A DNA stretch of 64,000 bases from Tridacna crocea (GCA_943736015.1 OX031063.1:43664672-43728671), one strand, 5' to 3'; shown: positions 11,595-22,925, counted from the stretch's first letter. Notes: generated from the letters alone by a model not told the origin. Translations and numbers: made by a program.

Positions 11595-11828
11595 TTAACC
11601 CGGCTTTACTACAGAATGCCATTACTTTTGATGACCCTGAGAAAGAAACTTCTTGAAGACATTGTGGAATAAGGAGAAAATGCTGGTAACCACCATTTTC
11701 TCCTTTTCCTACAAAGTGTTCCACCCTGCTGATAATGAATTTCAATTTTTGGGATAGGTTTATTTTGTTGTCAGCAATTGTTTTCTGTTTGCACCAGTCT
11801 ACAATTTTGTTGTTTGGTAAAACGTTAA
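11595..11828 (+). repeat. Family A MITE, full length
   Basis: TTAACCCGGCTTTACTACAG to GGTAAAACGTTAA, with palindrome mismatched at the centre (GGTAACCACCATT). Confidence 0.8.
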
Positions 11829-11906
11829 ACTAATGTTATAGTGTAAAATTGGCTCTTGCCATTACTTTTTTTCAAGTGTTGTTAGTACAAGTTTTTTTAA
11901 GCTGTC

Positions 11907-12417
11907 TTAAAGGTGGATATATAGATTTTTCACGTCTTGCGAAATTGAAATATATATGTATCACTGAAATTGATATGGAAAAAAGAAATACAAATCACCA
12001 GTAATTAAGAATCATAGAAGTACAAAAAAAAATTGATGGTATTCCCTTAAAAGGCTGCATAGCCTCTTAAGCTATTTCTAGATTTCGCACCAAAAATGGA
12101 AAAAACATTGTGGGAATGTTAAGTGACTGATGACGCTTAGATTCCATAACATAACAAACGTGTAATTATTTCCAATATTATGTCTTCTTCGGATGCTATG
12201 TTGGAAGCTTTCACTGTGTACTTCCAGTGTGTAAATGAGCGACTTGCTCATCTAAAAATAGACCATGTTTCCCGTCAGTGTCTAATTTCTCTTGTTGTCG
12301 GATGGTTTTCGACTGCTGGGATTTCATAAATGAAAGTTAAAAGCTTTGGTAGTATAAGGATGATTTTTTTGTATATTTGTAAAATTTTCATCCCGAAATC
12401 TGAAGGGCCATCTTTAA
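11907..12417 (-). mobile_element. Family F element
   Basis: TTAAAGGTGGATATATAG to GGGCCATCTTTAA, reverse of the 8707 copy. It carries GGCTGCATAGCC and TGTGGGAATG landmarks. The peptide frame is disrupted. Confidence 0.7.
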
Positions 12418-12582
12418 ACAGAAAGTTCACAAGGTGAGCTTTTGTGAGGGTGTTGTGCTTGGCATCTTTCCTGCATCATATGTTATTCAGCCATCAACAA
12501 TTACCGTGTTTCAGTCCAAAACTCACATATTTTGTCATGCATGATGCATATTTTGTCCTAATATCAAAGATGAAAAAATGAT

Positions 12583-12800
12583 TTAACTTTTTACCAAAGG
12601 ACAAAATTTTAGACTGGCCCAAACTTGAAGCATTTGCAGACAACGAAATTAAGTTGTGACTCAAACATTGAAATTTGTTCTGGGAAAGGTGGAAACCAAT
12701 GTGGGAAAAGGCAGAAACTAACCAGCATTTCTTCCTTTTCCTACAATGTTTCCAAAGAAGCTCCTCTCTGAGAGTAGTGAAAATCCAGGATGGTATAGTC
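12583..12800 (-). repeat. Family A MITE, 3' end eroded
   Basis: TTAACTTTTTACCAAAGGAC start, degenerate palindrome (AGGCAGAAACTAACCAGC), reversed left arm fading after ATCCAGGATGG. Confidence 0.7.
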
Positions 12801-13208
12801 TACAAATGCTTTCAAATTTGATAACGGTACTGTATTTTGTTTTGTAGAAGAAAAAAAACTTTCAAGATCTAGAATATAACACTAGTGTAGAGAAGACAAT
12901 TGGTTTAGAATAGCCTTTATCTTTTGGGTACAAAATATAAATTGGTCATAAGGATAAAATTGGATGACTGATAAGGTGAGCTGTCTTTATTGCCATCGCC
13001 ACAGATAAAGAAATAATTATGTCGAACTGTGTCAACAAACTTGAGATTTTGGAAAGACTTTGATAAACCCGCGGCATTGTCACAGATGGTCTGATTGGCT
13101 TTGAATGGTTCTTGTATATAGGTTTTTTTAATTCTAGGTATTCTCCATGCAAGAATAGCAAGTTGAAAATGTGAGTATATTTAGCTTAAAGACTATTGTT
13201 ACGCACAA

Positions 13209-13409
13209 TTAACCCATTACCACACAATCCCTACTTCTGATGACCCTGAGAAAAGAAGCCTTTAGAAAACATTGTGGGAAAAGGAGAAAATGCTGGTAAC
13301 CAGCATTTTCTTCTTTTCCTACAATGTTTTCTACCCTTCACTAAACAAATTTCAAATTTTCAATCACTTTTATTTGTCTGCAAATGCTTGTCATTTAGTA
13401 ATGGGTTAA
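13209..13409 (+). repeat. Family A MITE with deletion in right arm
   Basis: TTAACCCATTACCACACAAT to GTAATGGGTTAA, about 27 bases short. The AATTTGGACCAGTCTAAAAT segment of the right arm is missing. Confidence 0.85.
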
Positions 13410-13499
13410 TGAAATAAATATTTGTTATAAGGAAAAGTTCAAAAATTGGTGTTGCAAGATAGTTTCTTTGTTGACCTGAGGACCATATACCTCAACCAT

Positions 13500-13680
13500 A
13501 GTGTCCATGGTTGTGAGGTACAGCACCGGCCTCATAATCAGACGGTCTAGAGTTTGATACTCAGGAGCAGATGTCAGCTTTGGGATATTTCATTGGCCCA
13601 CACATTCAGTGTGAGCACTGGTGTAGTTCCCAGGAAACAAAATCAAGAGAGATTAGTAAGAACTTGTTTCTCAATCCATG
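13500..13680 (+). repeat. tRNA-headed SINE-like repeat
   Basis: GGTTGTGAGGTACAGCACCG and GGTCTAGAGTTTGATACTC resemble degenerate A and B boxes. The tail AGATTAGTAAGAACTTGTTTC recurs at 42545-42580. Strand and ends approximate. Confidence 0.4.
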
Positions 13681-13787
13681 TAAAATGGATATGTTTGAAC
13701 TTAAAACTTAATTTTCTTCAACCAATAGTTTAGCCAATCATGACTGTATTGTGTTACTTTGAAATTTTAAAATTCTAGAGTTATCAA

Positions 13788-14016
13788 TTAACCCATTACC
13801 ACACAATCTCTACTTTTGATGCCCCTGAGAAAGACGCCATTAGAGAACGTTTTGGGAAAAGGAGAAAATGCTGGTAACCAGCATTTTCTCCTTTTCCCAC
13901 AATGTTTTCTACCCTTCACAAAACAAATTTCAAATTTTCAGTCACTTTTGTTTTATCGTCTGCAAAGGCTTTCAATTTGGACCAGTCTAAAATATTGTCG
14001 TTTGATAATGGGTTAA
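13788..14016 (+). repeat. Family A MITE, full length
   Basis: TTAACCCATTACCACACAAT to GATAATGGGTTAA. Near-perfect palindrome at about 13855-13915. Confidence 0.88.
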
Positions 14017-14371
14017 AGATATAGCTATAAACTTATTTTCAGCCTGTTTTTAACCCATTTCTATGTTAGCGGATTAAACTGTAATCATTTGTATCTTTGT
14101 GCCAAATGTTGCCAGTGACTGTTGCAAGGTTGCATCTATAGGTTACAACCAATAGACATTTATGCCTTTCATTTTCTGGACGCTATCAAAGAAATCGCTG
14201 TTGTGACATTTTTGGCTTTGAAGATGATTTCCAATATTTGTATTTATCCCCTATACAAGTATATTGGTAATTTATCTACCAGTATTTGTACACAGTTAAC
14301 TGAATTCTGAACCATTCTACAGTCTATTAAATTTTAACAGTGTTTTCCTCTGTGGTTGTAAATATGTATCT

Positions 14372-14601
14372 TTAAACCTTTACCAAGTGACAAAATTTTA
14401 GACTGGTCCAAATTGAAGGCACTTGCAGACCGCAACACAAATGTACCTCAAAAATTGAAATTTGTTTCCAACAGAATAGAAAACATTGTGGGAAAAAGGA
14501 GAAAATGCTGGTTACCAGTATTTTCTCCTTTTCCCACAACGTTTTCAAAAAGTTTCTATCTCAGGGTCATAAAAACCAGGGATTGTTTGGTAAAGGGTTG
14601 A
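14372..14601 (-). repeat. Family A MITE, full length
   Basis: TTAAACCTTTACCAAGTGAC to GGTAAAGGGTTGA. The end has mutated to TTGA and abuts the next copy. Confidence 0.85.
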
Positions 14602-14812
14602 CCCTTTAACAGAATCTGATTTCAAAATTTCAGCCTTGTCTAAAATGAAAGCATTTGAAAAATGAAAATTTCAGTGTGGCTCAAAAGTCGCAACTTTTTG
14701 TTTATAGAGTAAGATACATTGTGGGAAAAGAAGCAAATGCTGGTTATCAGCGTTTTCTCTTTTTCTCACAGTTTTTTCAAAGGGCTTCAATCCATTGTGT
14801 GGTAAATGGGCT
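14598..14812 (-). repeat. Family A MITE, diverged
   Basis: TTGACCCTTTAACAGAATCT, palindrome CAAATGCTGGTTATCAGCG, reversed left arm partly deleted, ends GTGGTAAATGGGCTT. Confidence 0.65.
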
Positions 14813-15139
14813 TAAAAATTACTACTACAGATGGGTTGTGAATATAGGCCCAAATGGTGTACATCAAAATCAGATTACTTTTTCTCTCTTCAAGTCTTGC
14901 ATAGTGATTTTGTTCAACAGTCTGTTGAATTTGAAAGTAGTGTTTTGTATAGGAGTGTCAGGCTTCCAGCTTCAAAGAGAATAGTATCAGTTGCACCAAA
15001 AATTGTTCTCGCTAATACCTCTGTTTCATGAGCGCTGTTGGGGAAAACTAGGTCACTTAATCTATAGAACAATTAGTACAGGTTATAGAGTGAATTTAAT
15101 TAGCTCTATACCAGGCAACAAACATGTTGGGCTCTTCTC

Positions 15140-15367
15140 TGACGCTTTACCACATAGCCCTGACTTTTAACGACCTTGAGAGAGAAGGCTTTCGAAAACA
15201 TTGTGGGAAAAGGATAAAATGCTGGTAACCAGCATTTTCTCCTTTTCCCACAATGTTTTCTATCCTTCCCAAAACAAATTTCATTGTTTAAGTCAAATTC
15301 ATTTTTTTGTCTGCAGATGCTTTCAGTTTGTACAAGTCTTAAGTTTTGTTGTCTGGTGAAGTGTTAA
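15140..15367 (+). repeat. Family A MITE, full length
   Basis: Left end eroded (GACGCTTTACCACATAGCCC). Palindrome nearly perfect apart from GGATAAAAT on one arm. Ends GGTGAAGTGTTAA. Confidence 0.83.
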
Positions 15368-15419
15368 TTAGAGCATTGATTTTGTAGATGACATTAAACC
15401 TGATTCAGATAATTGCTTT

Positions 15420-15545
15420 TGTCTTTAAAGGCTAGGAAATATTTTGGGATGAGGAGAAAATGCTTGATATCAATAATATTAATTATGGAAAAAGAGGAGA
15501 AAATGCTGGTTACTATCATTTTTCCCTTTTTCCATAATGTGTTAT
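15420..15545. repeat. Family A-derived palindrome remnants
   Basis: GGATGAGGAGAAAATGC and then GGAAAAAGAGGAGAAAATGC..TTTCCATAATG. Two partial first arms suggest rearrangement of a copy. Confidence 0.5.
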
Positions 15546-15546
15546 T

Positions 15547-15745
15547 AACTATGTACCAAACAAGAAAATTTTGGACTGGTTGAAATTAAAAGCATTTGCA
15601 GACAACAAATTAATATGACTCAAAAGTTGAAATTTGATTTGGGAAGTCTAGAAAACTTTTTGGGAAAAGGAGAAATTGCTGGTTACCAGTATTTTCTCCC
15701 TTTTCCTACATTAATGTTTTCGAAAGCCTTCTCCTTTTGGGGCTT
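15547..15745 (-). repeat. Family A MITE, 3' truncated
   Basis: TTAACTATGTACCAAACAAG, right arm and palindrome present; lost after CGAAAGCCTTCTCC. Confidence 0.7.
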
Positions 15746-15851
15746 GTTCTCTTCGTGCATAGGATTTGTATGATAGATTTTATTGCCTGAAAAGTTAAAC
15801 AAAGTATTGTCATTTCAAGATGTTGACTTCAAAATTAACTTGCATGATCAG

Positions 15852-16080
15852 TTAACCCTTTCCCAAACGACAAATTTTTGGACTAGACCGAATTGAAAGC
15901 ATTTGCAGACGACAATTCAATTCTTGCTGAAAAAATGATTTCTGTCTATGATAGGGCAGAAAACATTGTGGGAAAAGGAGAAAATGCTGGTTACCAGCAT
16001 TTTCTCCTTTTCCCACAATGTTTTACAAAGACTACTATTCCAGACCCGTAAAAACCAGGGATTGTTTGGGAAAGGGTTAA
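15852..16080 (-). repeat. Family A MITE, full length
   Basis: TTAACCCTTTCCCAAACGAC to GGGAAAGGGTTAA, palindrome about 15962-16024 perfect around one central base. The left arm is the CCAGGGATTGTTTGGG / CCGTAAAAACCAGG variant. Confidence 0.88.
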
Positions 16081-16126
16081 AGACAGAGTAGATAGGGGAT
16101 TAGACTGAATATATTTTTTACTATAA

Positions 16127-16359
16127 TATTATCCCTTTCCCAAACAAGCCCTGTTTTTTGTAATTCTGCAGTAAAGTCTATTGAAAACACTGTGGGAAAA
16201 GGAGAAATTGCTTGTAACAAGCAATTTCTCCTTTTCCCACATTGTTTTTTTACCCTTTTTGAAAACTTTCTGCCATTTTCTCCAATTAATCTGAAATTGT
16301 CGTGTGCAAACTCTTTTGGTTGGGAGAGTCCAAAACTTTGTCGTTTGGGAAGGGGTTAA
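16127..16359 (+). repeat. Family A MITE, AAATTGCTTG core variant
   Basis: The core reads GAAATTGCTTGTAACAAGCAATTTC instead of the usual AAATGCTGGTAACCAGCATTT. Both arms have changed together. Ends GGGAAGGGGTTAA. Confidence 0.83.
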
Positions 16360-16535
16360 ATGTGCAGGTTTGCATAGCACATGGTGTTGCAATTAGGACT
16401 GTGATTATGCTGTAGGTAAAGAGTAATAGAAACAAAATGCAAATGAATTCACTTTGATTTGAATATAGATTACTATTTAACACTTAACCGAAGTACTCAA
16501 TGCTTTTTCAACATTGGGGAAGAAAAATGTTGAAT

Positions 16536-16746
16536 TTAACCCTTTTCCTGCTAAGTAACTAAAATGAAATTATCCATTTGATAATGAAAACCCCAAAAAA
16601 TTATTTCAAAGCTATGTTTTAGGGAATAAAATCTCCAGATCAGACATCGTAGATCCAAGATCAGACTGCACGTTCTGTGCAGTCTGATCTTGATCTACAC
16701 TGTCCACAAAACGTCTGAAAGTTGTGATAAGCAGTCAAAGGGTTAA
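16536..16746. repeat. Family C MITE, full length
   Basis: TTAACCCTTTTCCTGCTAAG to CAAAGGGTTAA, with the palindrome GATCAGACTGCACG / CTGTGCAGTCTGATC. It shares TTAA and the CCCTTT end with families A and B but has unrelated internal sequence. Confidence 0.75.
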
Positions 16747-16860
16747 CACTGGGGAAAAAAAAGGAGAAATGCAAAAGGAGCAGTATCTGCCAAAAGCAAC
16801 TGTACAGAAAATATTATTGATATCATTGGAGAAGGCTTTTCCCTGAGAAACATTATATAC

Positions 16861-17021
16861 CTATCTCTTGTTGAGGGAAGTTTGAATATGTAGCTTGGCT
16901 CATTTTGTAGATCAGCAATGCCCCAGTCACAAATAAGGAACTGCCGCCACGTGTCAAGTTTTTCAAGAGATTTGACACCATCGCCTAGGGACCACACAGT
17001 GTCCGTCTGATAGAAGTTCAT
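16861..17021 (-). CDS. Putative first coding exon of an unidentified minus-strand gene
   Basis: On the minus strand an ATG at 17021 opens 53 codons (MNFYQTDTVWSLGDGVKSLE, then KLDTWRQFLICDWGIADLQN) ending at a donor AGATAG|GTATAT. Composition is protein-like and the segment is not part of any repeat family seen here. The frame stays open upstream of the ATG for about 20 codons, to a TAA. It neighbours a GC-richer stretch that could be its 5' UTR or promoter. I found no second exon at lower coordinates and do not recognise the product, so this may be a first exon with very distant partners, an orphaned exon, or chance. Confidence 0.35.
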
Positions 17022-17437
17022 TTTGATTAGCAGCAGTTCTAAATTTAGATGCCGTCTGGTGTCCGTTTGAGATTTAGGAAGAAGTTATAATCCAGGACAG
17101 CAACCCGACGATTTTTCAGCAATCATGCAGAGATCCGATAACTCATTATCCAGGCTCCGTCATTTTACGGTGACTGCTTAGTGACCAGACAGTCAGAGTT
17201 GTACAACGGCACCAGGTCCAAAAGATGTCCGGACAGGCACGCTCTGGTTGCCGCCTAGTCACTGCCATGTGCCTTTCTGAACTGAAAAGTGTGTGCGGGA
17301 CATTTCTAAAGAAACTGCTGTCAGGTGCCGTACGGCACCTGGACGGTGTCTCAAACCTTTTAACCGGAAGTTGGAAGAAAATTGTTCTGCGCCTGTTTTA
17401 TTTGTGACCTAAGCATTAGTTTTATGTAAATACAGTG
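17022..17437. promoter_or_regulatory. GC-richer, repeat-free stretch; possible promoter or 5' exon
   Basis: About 400 bases with more CpG (CCGTACGGCACC, CGGACAGGCACGC, TTAACCGGAAGTTGG) than the flanks and no MITE match. CCGGAAGT at 17361-17368 matches the ETS-type core common in housekeeping promoters. It could drive the minus-strand exon, supply a 5' UTR exon of MGAT4 on the plus strand, or both. The sequence alone does not decide. Confidence 0.3.
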
Positions 17438-17663
17438 TTAACCCTTTTCCAAACAACAAAGTTTTACCCTTGTCCAAATTTAAAGCATTTGCAGACGACA
17501 ATTTCATTGTGTCTCAAATAGTGTAATTTTTCTTTGATAGAGTAGAAAGGATTGTGGGAAAAGGAGAAAATGCTGGTTACCAGCATTTTCTTCTTTTCCC
17601 ACGAGTTCAAAAGGCTTCTTTTCCAGGAGCGTCAAAAGTTGTCATTGTGTGGTAAAGGGTTAA
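17438..17663 (-). repeat. Family A MITE, full length
   Basis: TTAACCCTTTTCCAAACAAC to GGTAAAGGGTTAA; palindrome arm shortened at CCCACGAGTTC. Confidence 0.85.
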
Positions 17664-17795
17664 TAAATTAGTTAATAAATTAATAAAAAGGGTTAGCAGA
17701 AATGAGTTTATATTAGTTCTTCAGAGCCCTTAAAACCTTGTACAGGTCTGTGAATCCCAGATAATACATTAATAGGACCTGGTGAGCTGTCAGCA

Positions 17796-17882
17796 TGATA
17801 TTTTCTCCTTTTATAACAATGTTTCAAAAAGCTTCTTTGTCAGCGTCATTATAAGTCAGTATTGTGTGGTGAAGAGTTGATA
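17796..17882 (-). repeat. Family A MITE half
   Basis: Second palindrome arm and reversed left arm (TTTCTCCTTTTATAACAATG..GTGGTGAAGAGTTGA). The first half is absent. Confidence 0.6.
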
Positions 17883-17938
17883 ACTAATATCGGCAAATCA
17901 AATCTTGAGCCTGTTGCATACAATGTCTTTGTTTCACT

Positions 17939-18135
17939 TTAACCCTTTACCACACACAATCCCTGGTTTTTAGGACTCTGGCATTGCTGGCAAAGTAGAA
18001 AATATCGGTAACATTAATTTTCTGCTTTTTCTACAATGTTTTGTACCCTGCTGGAAACAAATTTCAATTTTTTTAGTTATATATATTTCGTCAACTGCAA
18101 ATGCTTTAATGTTTTGTAATTTAGAAAAGGATGAA
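17939..18135 (+). repeat. Family A MITE, diverged
   Basis: TTAACCCTTTACCACACACA, decayed palindrome with missing core, right arm TCAACTGCAAATGCTTTAA. The end lacks a clean TTAA. Confidence 0.65.
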
Positions 18136-18155
18136 CCTTTTCTTTTTCAGTTTGG

Positions 18156-18245
18156 TTAACCCTTTACTACATAGATACTCATTTCTACGCATTGCTTGTA
18201 GAAGCCTTTGGAAAACATTATGGCAAAAGATGAAATTGCTTGTGA
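18156..18245 (+). repeat. Family B MITE, truncated in the palindrome
   Basis: TTAACCCTTTACTACATAGA..CGCATTGCTTGTAGAAGCC to GAAATTGCTTGTGA, where it stops abruptly at the hairpin centre. Confidence 0.7.
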
Positions 18246-18830
18246 GGATCCGATATTTCTTTAACTTGTGCAGTAGTAGGGGTAAAACTAGCGCCATTTT
18301 ATTTTGATTATCTACCTCGCCAGATATTACCGAAGGTAACCGAATAACTTAAAGCCCCTTTCACCCATATTCCTTTGTTTTTTATCCTTGGTTTCCTGAG
18401 GGGTGTTGGGATAAATATAACAATAATTTATGATGTATGTGTAAGGTCCACATGCAATTCAAATCTTTTAATTCTGTTCTTAATCACCAGAAACTCTGTA
18501 TATATCGATCTGTAGAACAATCGATAGATCTAACATGATTTACCTGAAATATGGTCTCAGAAAAATAGCTGTTTAGTTCAAGAAAATCAAGAATAAAATC
18601 CCAAGTAATTCCCTATTCAGGACCTATGTAAGTGCTTATAAGAAGAATCAAGGGAAATAACTGAAGGACAACCCTCATTCATTCTTGACAAGATGACAAA
18701 ATTGTAGACCAGTTCATTTGTTATGTCAGTATAGCTGACAAATTAAGTGCTTATTTGGCTTCACACAGATTTATTAATTCTAACAGAATGAGGTAAAATT
18801 AGCTAATTAAATAATATGGTCTGTAATTAA
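18246..18830. other. Unassigned stretch
   Basis: No gene or named repeat recognised. It follows a family B copy broken at its hairpin centre. Confidence 0.5.
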
Positions 18831-18936
18831 CTTTTATCAAGATGACAAAGTTTTAGACTGGTCCCAGCTTCAAAGTCGTGCCAGAGGATAATGTGGCTCA
18901 ATAAATGAATTCAACACAACATATCAAAACCAAATG

Positions 18937-19165
18937 GTAACTCGTTACCAAACAACAAAATTTTAGACTGGTCTAAATTGAAAGCATTTGCAGACAACAA
19001 AAAAGATGTGACTGGAAAATTGAAATTCTTTTTGGGAAGGATAGAAAACATTGTGGGAAAAGGAGAAAATGCTGGTTACAAGCATTTTCTCCTTTTCCCA
19101 GAATGTTTTCAAAAGGCTTCTTTTTCAAAGTCGTTAAAAGTCGGGATTGTGTGGTAGAGAGTTAA
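18937..19165 (-). repeat. Family A MITE, full length
   Basis: Left target mutated to GTAA. Right arm ACCAAACAACAAAATTTTAG, palindrome about 19045-19110 (one arm TTACAAGC), ends GGTAGAGAGTTAA. A short degenerate right-arm fragment precedes it at 18838-18895. Confidence 0.83.
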
Positions 19166-19382
19166 CAGTGCTTTTCAAAGAAATAAGAAAGTTTCATCCC
19201 TCTCCTGTAAAAGTTTCCAAAATGCAGATGAAATAGTGTTGCTTTCAACCCTTGAAATGCTTGCAATAACGATGGATGAATATAGTTTTTTATCAGTTGG
19301 TTAGATTTATTTTGATACAAACTCATCTTAACTCTACCACACAGTCTTAAGTTTTGGTGACTTTTAAAAAAAAGAATGTCAT

Positions 19383-19610
19383 TAACCCATTACCAAACAA
19401 TCCCTACTTTTGATGCCCCGTAGAGAAAAGCCTTTTGAAAACATTGTGGGAAAAGGAGAAAATGCTGTTTACCAGCATTTTCTCCTTTTCCCAAATTGTT
19501 TTCTACCCTTCACAAAAAAAATTTCAAATTTCCTGGCACTTTTATTTTGTCGTATGCAAATACTTTCAATTTGGACCAGTCTAAAATATTGTTGTTTGGT
19601 AATGGGTTAA
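19383..19610 (+). repeat. Family A MITE, full length
   Basis: TTAACCCATTACCAAACAAT to GGTAATGGGTTAA, palindrome about 19438-19502. Confidence 0.87.
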
Positions 19611-19735
19611 GCAGCTTTTTCTCTTTTTCCCACATTGTTTTCTACCTTATCAAGGACATAATTATCATTTTAGCCATATTCAATTTGTCATCTGCCAACG
19701 CTTTCACAATGGTTAAGTCCAATTTTTGGGGTTTA
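19611..19735 (+). repeat. Family A MITE right half
   Basis: TTTTTCTCTTTTTCCCACAT then right arm (GTCATCTGCCAACGC). It directly abuts the preceding full copy. Confidence 0.65.
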
Positions 19736-19749
19736 TAAAAGTGCTGAAT

Positions 19750-19890
19750 TTACTCTGTACAAAACAACAGCTCTGAAGGCTGATCCAATTTGAAAGCAAT
19801 TGCAGTCCAAAAATTAAGGTACCCCAAATAGTTAAAAAGATCTTTAAAAGGGAAGAAAACACTGTGGCAAAGGGAGAAAATGCTTTGGGC
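19750..19890 (-). repeat. Family A MITE, truncated
   Basis: Degenerate right arm (GATCCAATTTGAAAGCAATTG) into the first palindrome arm (AAAACACTGTGGCAAAGGG), lost after AAAATGCT. Confidence 0.6.
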
Positions 19891-20137
19891 ATATTCCTTT
19901 CACCTGTTCTGGCACTATATCTTCTGTGTTCTGGAATGTGTGAAAGGAGTATTTCAGAACACAATACACTGTTCTTGAAGTATGTTCTGAATAAAGCATG
20001 TTCAGAACATTATTCTAAACCATATCGAAATGAAAGTACATTGGCATGATGGCTGTTGCAAGAGCTACTGTCTTAGCTGTGTTAGTTGAGGATATGATTA
20101 GCTGCAGAGAGAATAGACACGAGTCTACTATGCCCTT

Positions 20138-21062
20138 TTTAGCTCCACTGGCCGAAGGCCAGCGGGCTTATGTCATTGTCCGTCGTGCGTCCGTCCGTCC
20201 GTTAACTTTTTCTTTAAACATCTTCTTCTCTGAAACTACCCATCCAATTTTGATGAAGCTTCACAGAAATGATCCTGCCATGGTCCTCTTCAGAATTTCT
20301 TGAAAGAATTTAATTCCTTCAAAAACTCTGGTTGCCATGGCAACAAAACTGAAAATTTTTGAAAATCTTTGAAAATCTTCTTGTCTGAAACCGTAAGGCC
20401 TAGGGCTACCAAATTTGGCATGTAGCTTTATCTAGTGGACCTCTACCAAGTTTCTTCAAATTATAGCCCTGGGGTCAAATTGGTCCCGCCCCAGGGGTCA
20501 CAAGTTTTACATGGGCTTATTTAGGGAGAACTTTAAAATTCCTCTTCTACCTAGGCATAGGGCCTAGGGCTACCAAATTTGGCTTGTTGTTTTATCTAGT
20601 GGACCTCTACAAAGAGTGTGTAAATTATAGCCCTGGGGTCAAAATTGGCCCTGCCCCGGGGGTAACAAGTTTTACATGGGCTTATATAGGGAGAACTTTA
20701 AAATTCTTCTTCCACCTAGCCATAGGGCCTAGGGCTACCAAATTTGGCATGTAGCTTTATCTGGTGGACCCCTACCAAGGGTGTCCAAATTATAGCCCTG
20801 GAGTCAAATTTAGTCCCGTCACAGGGGGTCACAAGTTTTACATGGGCTTATATAGGGAAACTTTAATAATCTGCTTGTACATAATAGCCATAAGGCCTAG
20901 GGCTACCAAATTTTGCATGTAGCTTTATCTAATGGGCCTCTACCAAGAGGGCCCAAATTTTAACTTTGGTGGGTCAAGTTTGACCCCACCCCAGGGGTCA
21001 AACAAGTTTTACATTGGCTTTACAAGAAAAAGTTGATGCAAAGCATCAAAGTCGCTGCAAAA
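20138..21062 (+). mobile_element. Family I element with tandem units
   Basis: TTAGCTCCACTGGCCGAAGG, then GTCCGTCGTGCGTCCGTCCG, then about four tandem units of about 166 bases. Each unit has CATAGGGCCTAGGGCTACC, CTCTACCAA, CCCTGGGGTCAAA and GGGGTCACAAGTTTTACATG. Short frames across it are repeat-derived. Confidence 0.6.
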
Positions 21063-21224
21063 AAAATTGTTTAATGCTTCATGAAAGCCAGGTAAGTAAA
21101 AGTAAGTGAATGTCAGTTTTCATCTGCAGATTTTTTAACACATTATGAAATTGATGTGACTGTGAACCTTTATCAAAACTTGTCTTCTGTTACAGTATCT
21201 AGTACCCTAGCATGGCGCTCTCTT

Positions 21225-21400
21225 AGCTCTTTTCCAAACGACAAATATCAGACTCTTCCAAATTCAAAGAGTTGGCAGATGACAATTTAAAAAGCTGCAA
21301 AAATGGTGGAAAATTCGCTAGTAGTGGGGAAAAAGTATTTAATAAAGAAGAAATTGCTTACAACGAGCAGTTTCTCCTTATCCAACATGTTTTTCCAACA
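21225..21400 (-). repeat. Family A MITE, strongly diverged
   Basis: TTTTCCAAACGACAAATATC, CAGATGACAAT and a GAAATTGCTTACAACGAGCAGTTTC core of the AAATTGCT variant. The 3' portion is not recognisable. Confidence 0.55.
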
Positions 21401-21479
21401 GAATTTGACAGCACACATGTGATAACCTGTGTTTGTTTGGAAAAGTCACGGTTGAAAGCAGGGCTAAGTTACTAAAATG

Positions 21480-22320
21480 TTGCTGTCCTAGGAAAGTATG
21501 ATTCAAGAGGACGTAAGCTTGCAAGGCATGCTTTCAATTTAAACAAGTGTTAGACTATACTGTTTGGTGAACAGTGTTAATAAAGAATCATGGTTTTGCA
21601 TCGCGCTTTATGAACAACACAGCGAAAAAGTGGCCTCTCTCCAGAATTTTCACAAATTAGATTTATGCAGAGCTCGTTGAGAAATAAACAAAGGAGTTCT
21701 AAACTATCTTTGTTTTAAAAACTAAACTTAGAAAGAAGTAACCAGTAATGGTCAGATACAATCATAACCATCATACCCGTTCTTCAGCGGAATTTAGCAC
21801 AATTTCAGCAATGTACAATTTTAGCAGTGGTCATTCAACAAAAAACACACAAATAATAGGAAAAGCTATCTGCAAAACAATCAAAATGATTATTAAACCT
21901 GTGTACGAAGTTTGTAAGAAATGGCCATCAGGGTACGAAATTACCAAAATAAGTAGATATGAAATGACCAAAATTGTACGAAATGACCTAGGTACGTAAT
22001 GAACAAGGTACGAAATGACTGGAAACCTGTACAGCCTTGACCAATGGAAACAAAGTATTTATTTGGACGAGTCCATTTCTCAAGAATAGCGAAAATAAAA
22101 GTAATAATTGGGCGGATTTTTTGATGTTGTAAGTATTAACAGAACAAGAATAGTATTGTATTGCAATTTCGTAGTTTAAGAATGAATTAAAAAGCCAGTT
22201 TAACTTTAAGGCGAAGTAGAAAGATTCCTTGTTAACCTAACACCCCTATAAAAATGAAATTCCCACTATCCATGTCCTAACTCGAAAAACTATTAGAAAT
22301 ATAGTCGCGCGCTTCTGCGC
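21480..22320. other. Unassigned stretch with GTACGAAATGACC motifs and GC hairpin
   Basis: Between 21930 and 22020 a GTACGAAATGACC-like motif recurs several times. At 22301-22330 lies a GC-rich hairpin, TAGTCGCGCGCTTCTGCGCG followed by GCGACTA. No exon recognised. Confidence 0.45.
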
Positions 22321-22324
22321 GGCG

Positions 22325-22925
22325 ACTAATAAACCTGTCTCATGGGTCACATATTTTACAGGGCCTTTTATTGAGCAAACTTGTTTAACAGGGCTTTTTA
22401 TTGGGCAAGATTAAAAATCTTTGTGTATATAACCACACATTCTAGTTTCATTTTGCAGATCTGGGGTCAAAATTGGCTCCATCCAGGGATCACAAGTTTA
22501 ACATGGGCTTCAGAATATAGTCACTTCAATTTAAGCATTAATCAAGGGAAATAACTCTTTTTATGAAAGATAAAGTTAGGTACTATTTACCTCCCTTGAT
22601 TATCAAACTGCATTGATACATGATTGGTGCTAGACATTAAGTTATTTGATAGAAAATATTCTGTTTTCAAGTGTGATTCATTTTGATTCTAATAGTTATG
22701 CTCACATGAGGTGAATAATAAATTCAGAGTAAGGTTTTCTATCATTCAGCCTATTTTTCCAAGGATTTTATCTTTCATGCTAATGAATTAACCTGCTTGT
22801 ATTGCCTGACAGTGTTCATTGTTTTTGAAGGCCCTCTTTTTCATGGTCATGAACACTTCAATTTGTGTGGTAAAGGGTTAAAAAGCCAGTGGAGTGATAC
22901 AGGGCCATCATAGCCCTCTTGTTTA
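22325..22925 (+). repeat. Family I remnants
   Basis: Pieces such as CTCATGGGTCACATATTTTAC, CTGGGGTCAAAATTGGCTCC and the 3' end GTGATACAGGGCCATCATAG match family I but are scattered. Confidence 0.45.

Noticed and set aside
14655-15031. Overlapping 109- and 66-residue plus-strand frames
   Set aside because: Begin in a family A copy; two frames overlap with similar quality and neither shows motifs or splice support.
20046-20303. 85-residue frame with VIVRRASVRPLTFSLNIFFSE
   Set aside because: Starts outside and runs through the GTCCGTC part of family I, a widely repeated non-coding element.
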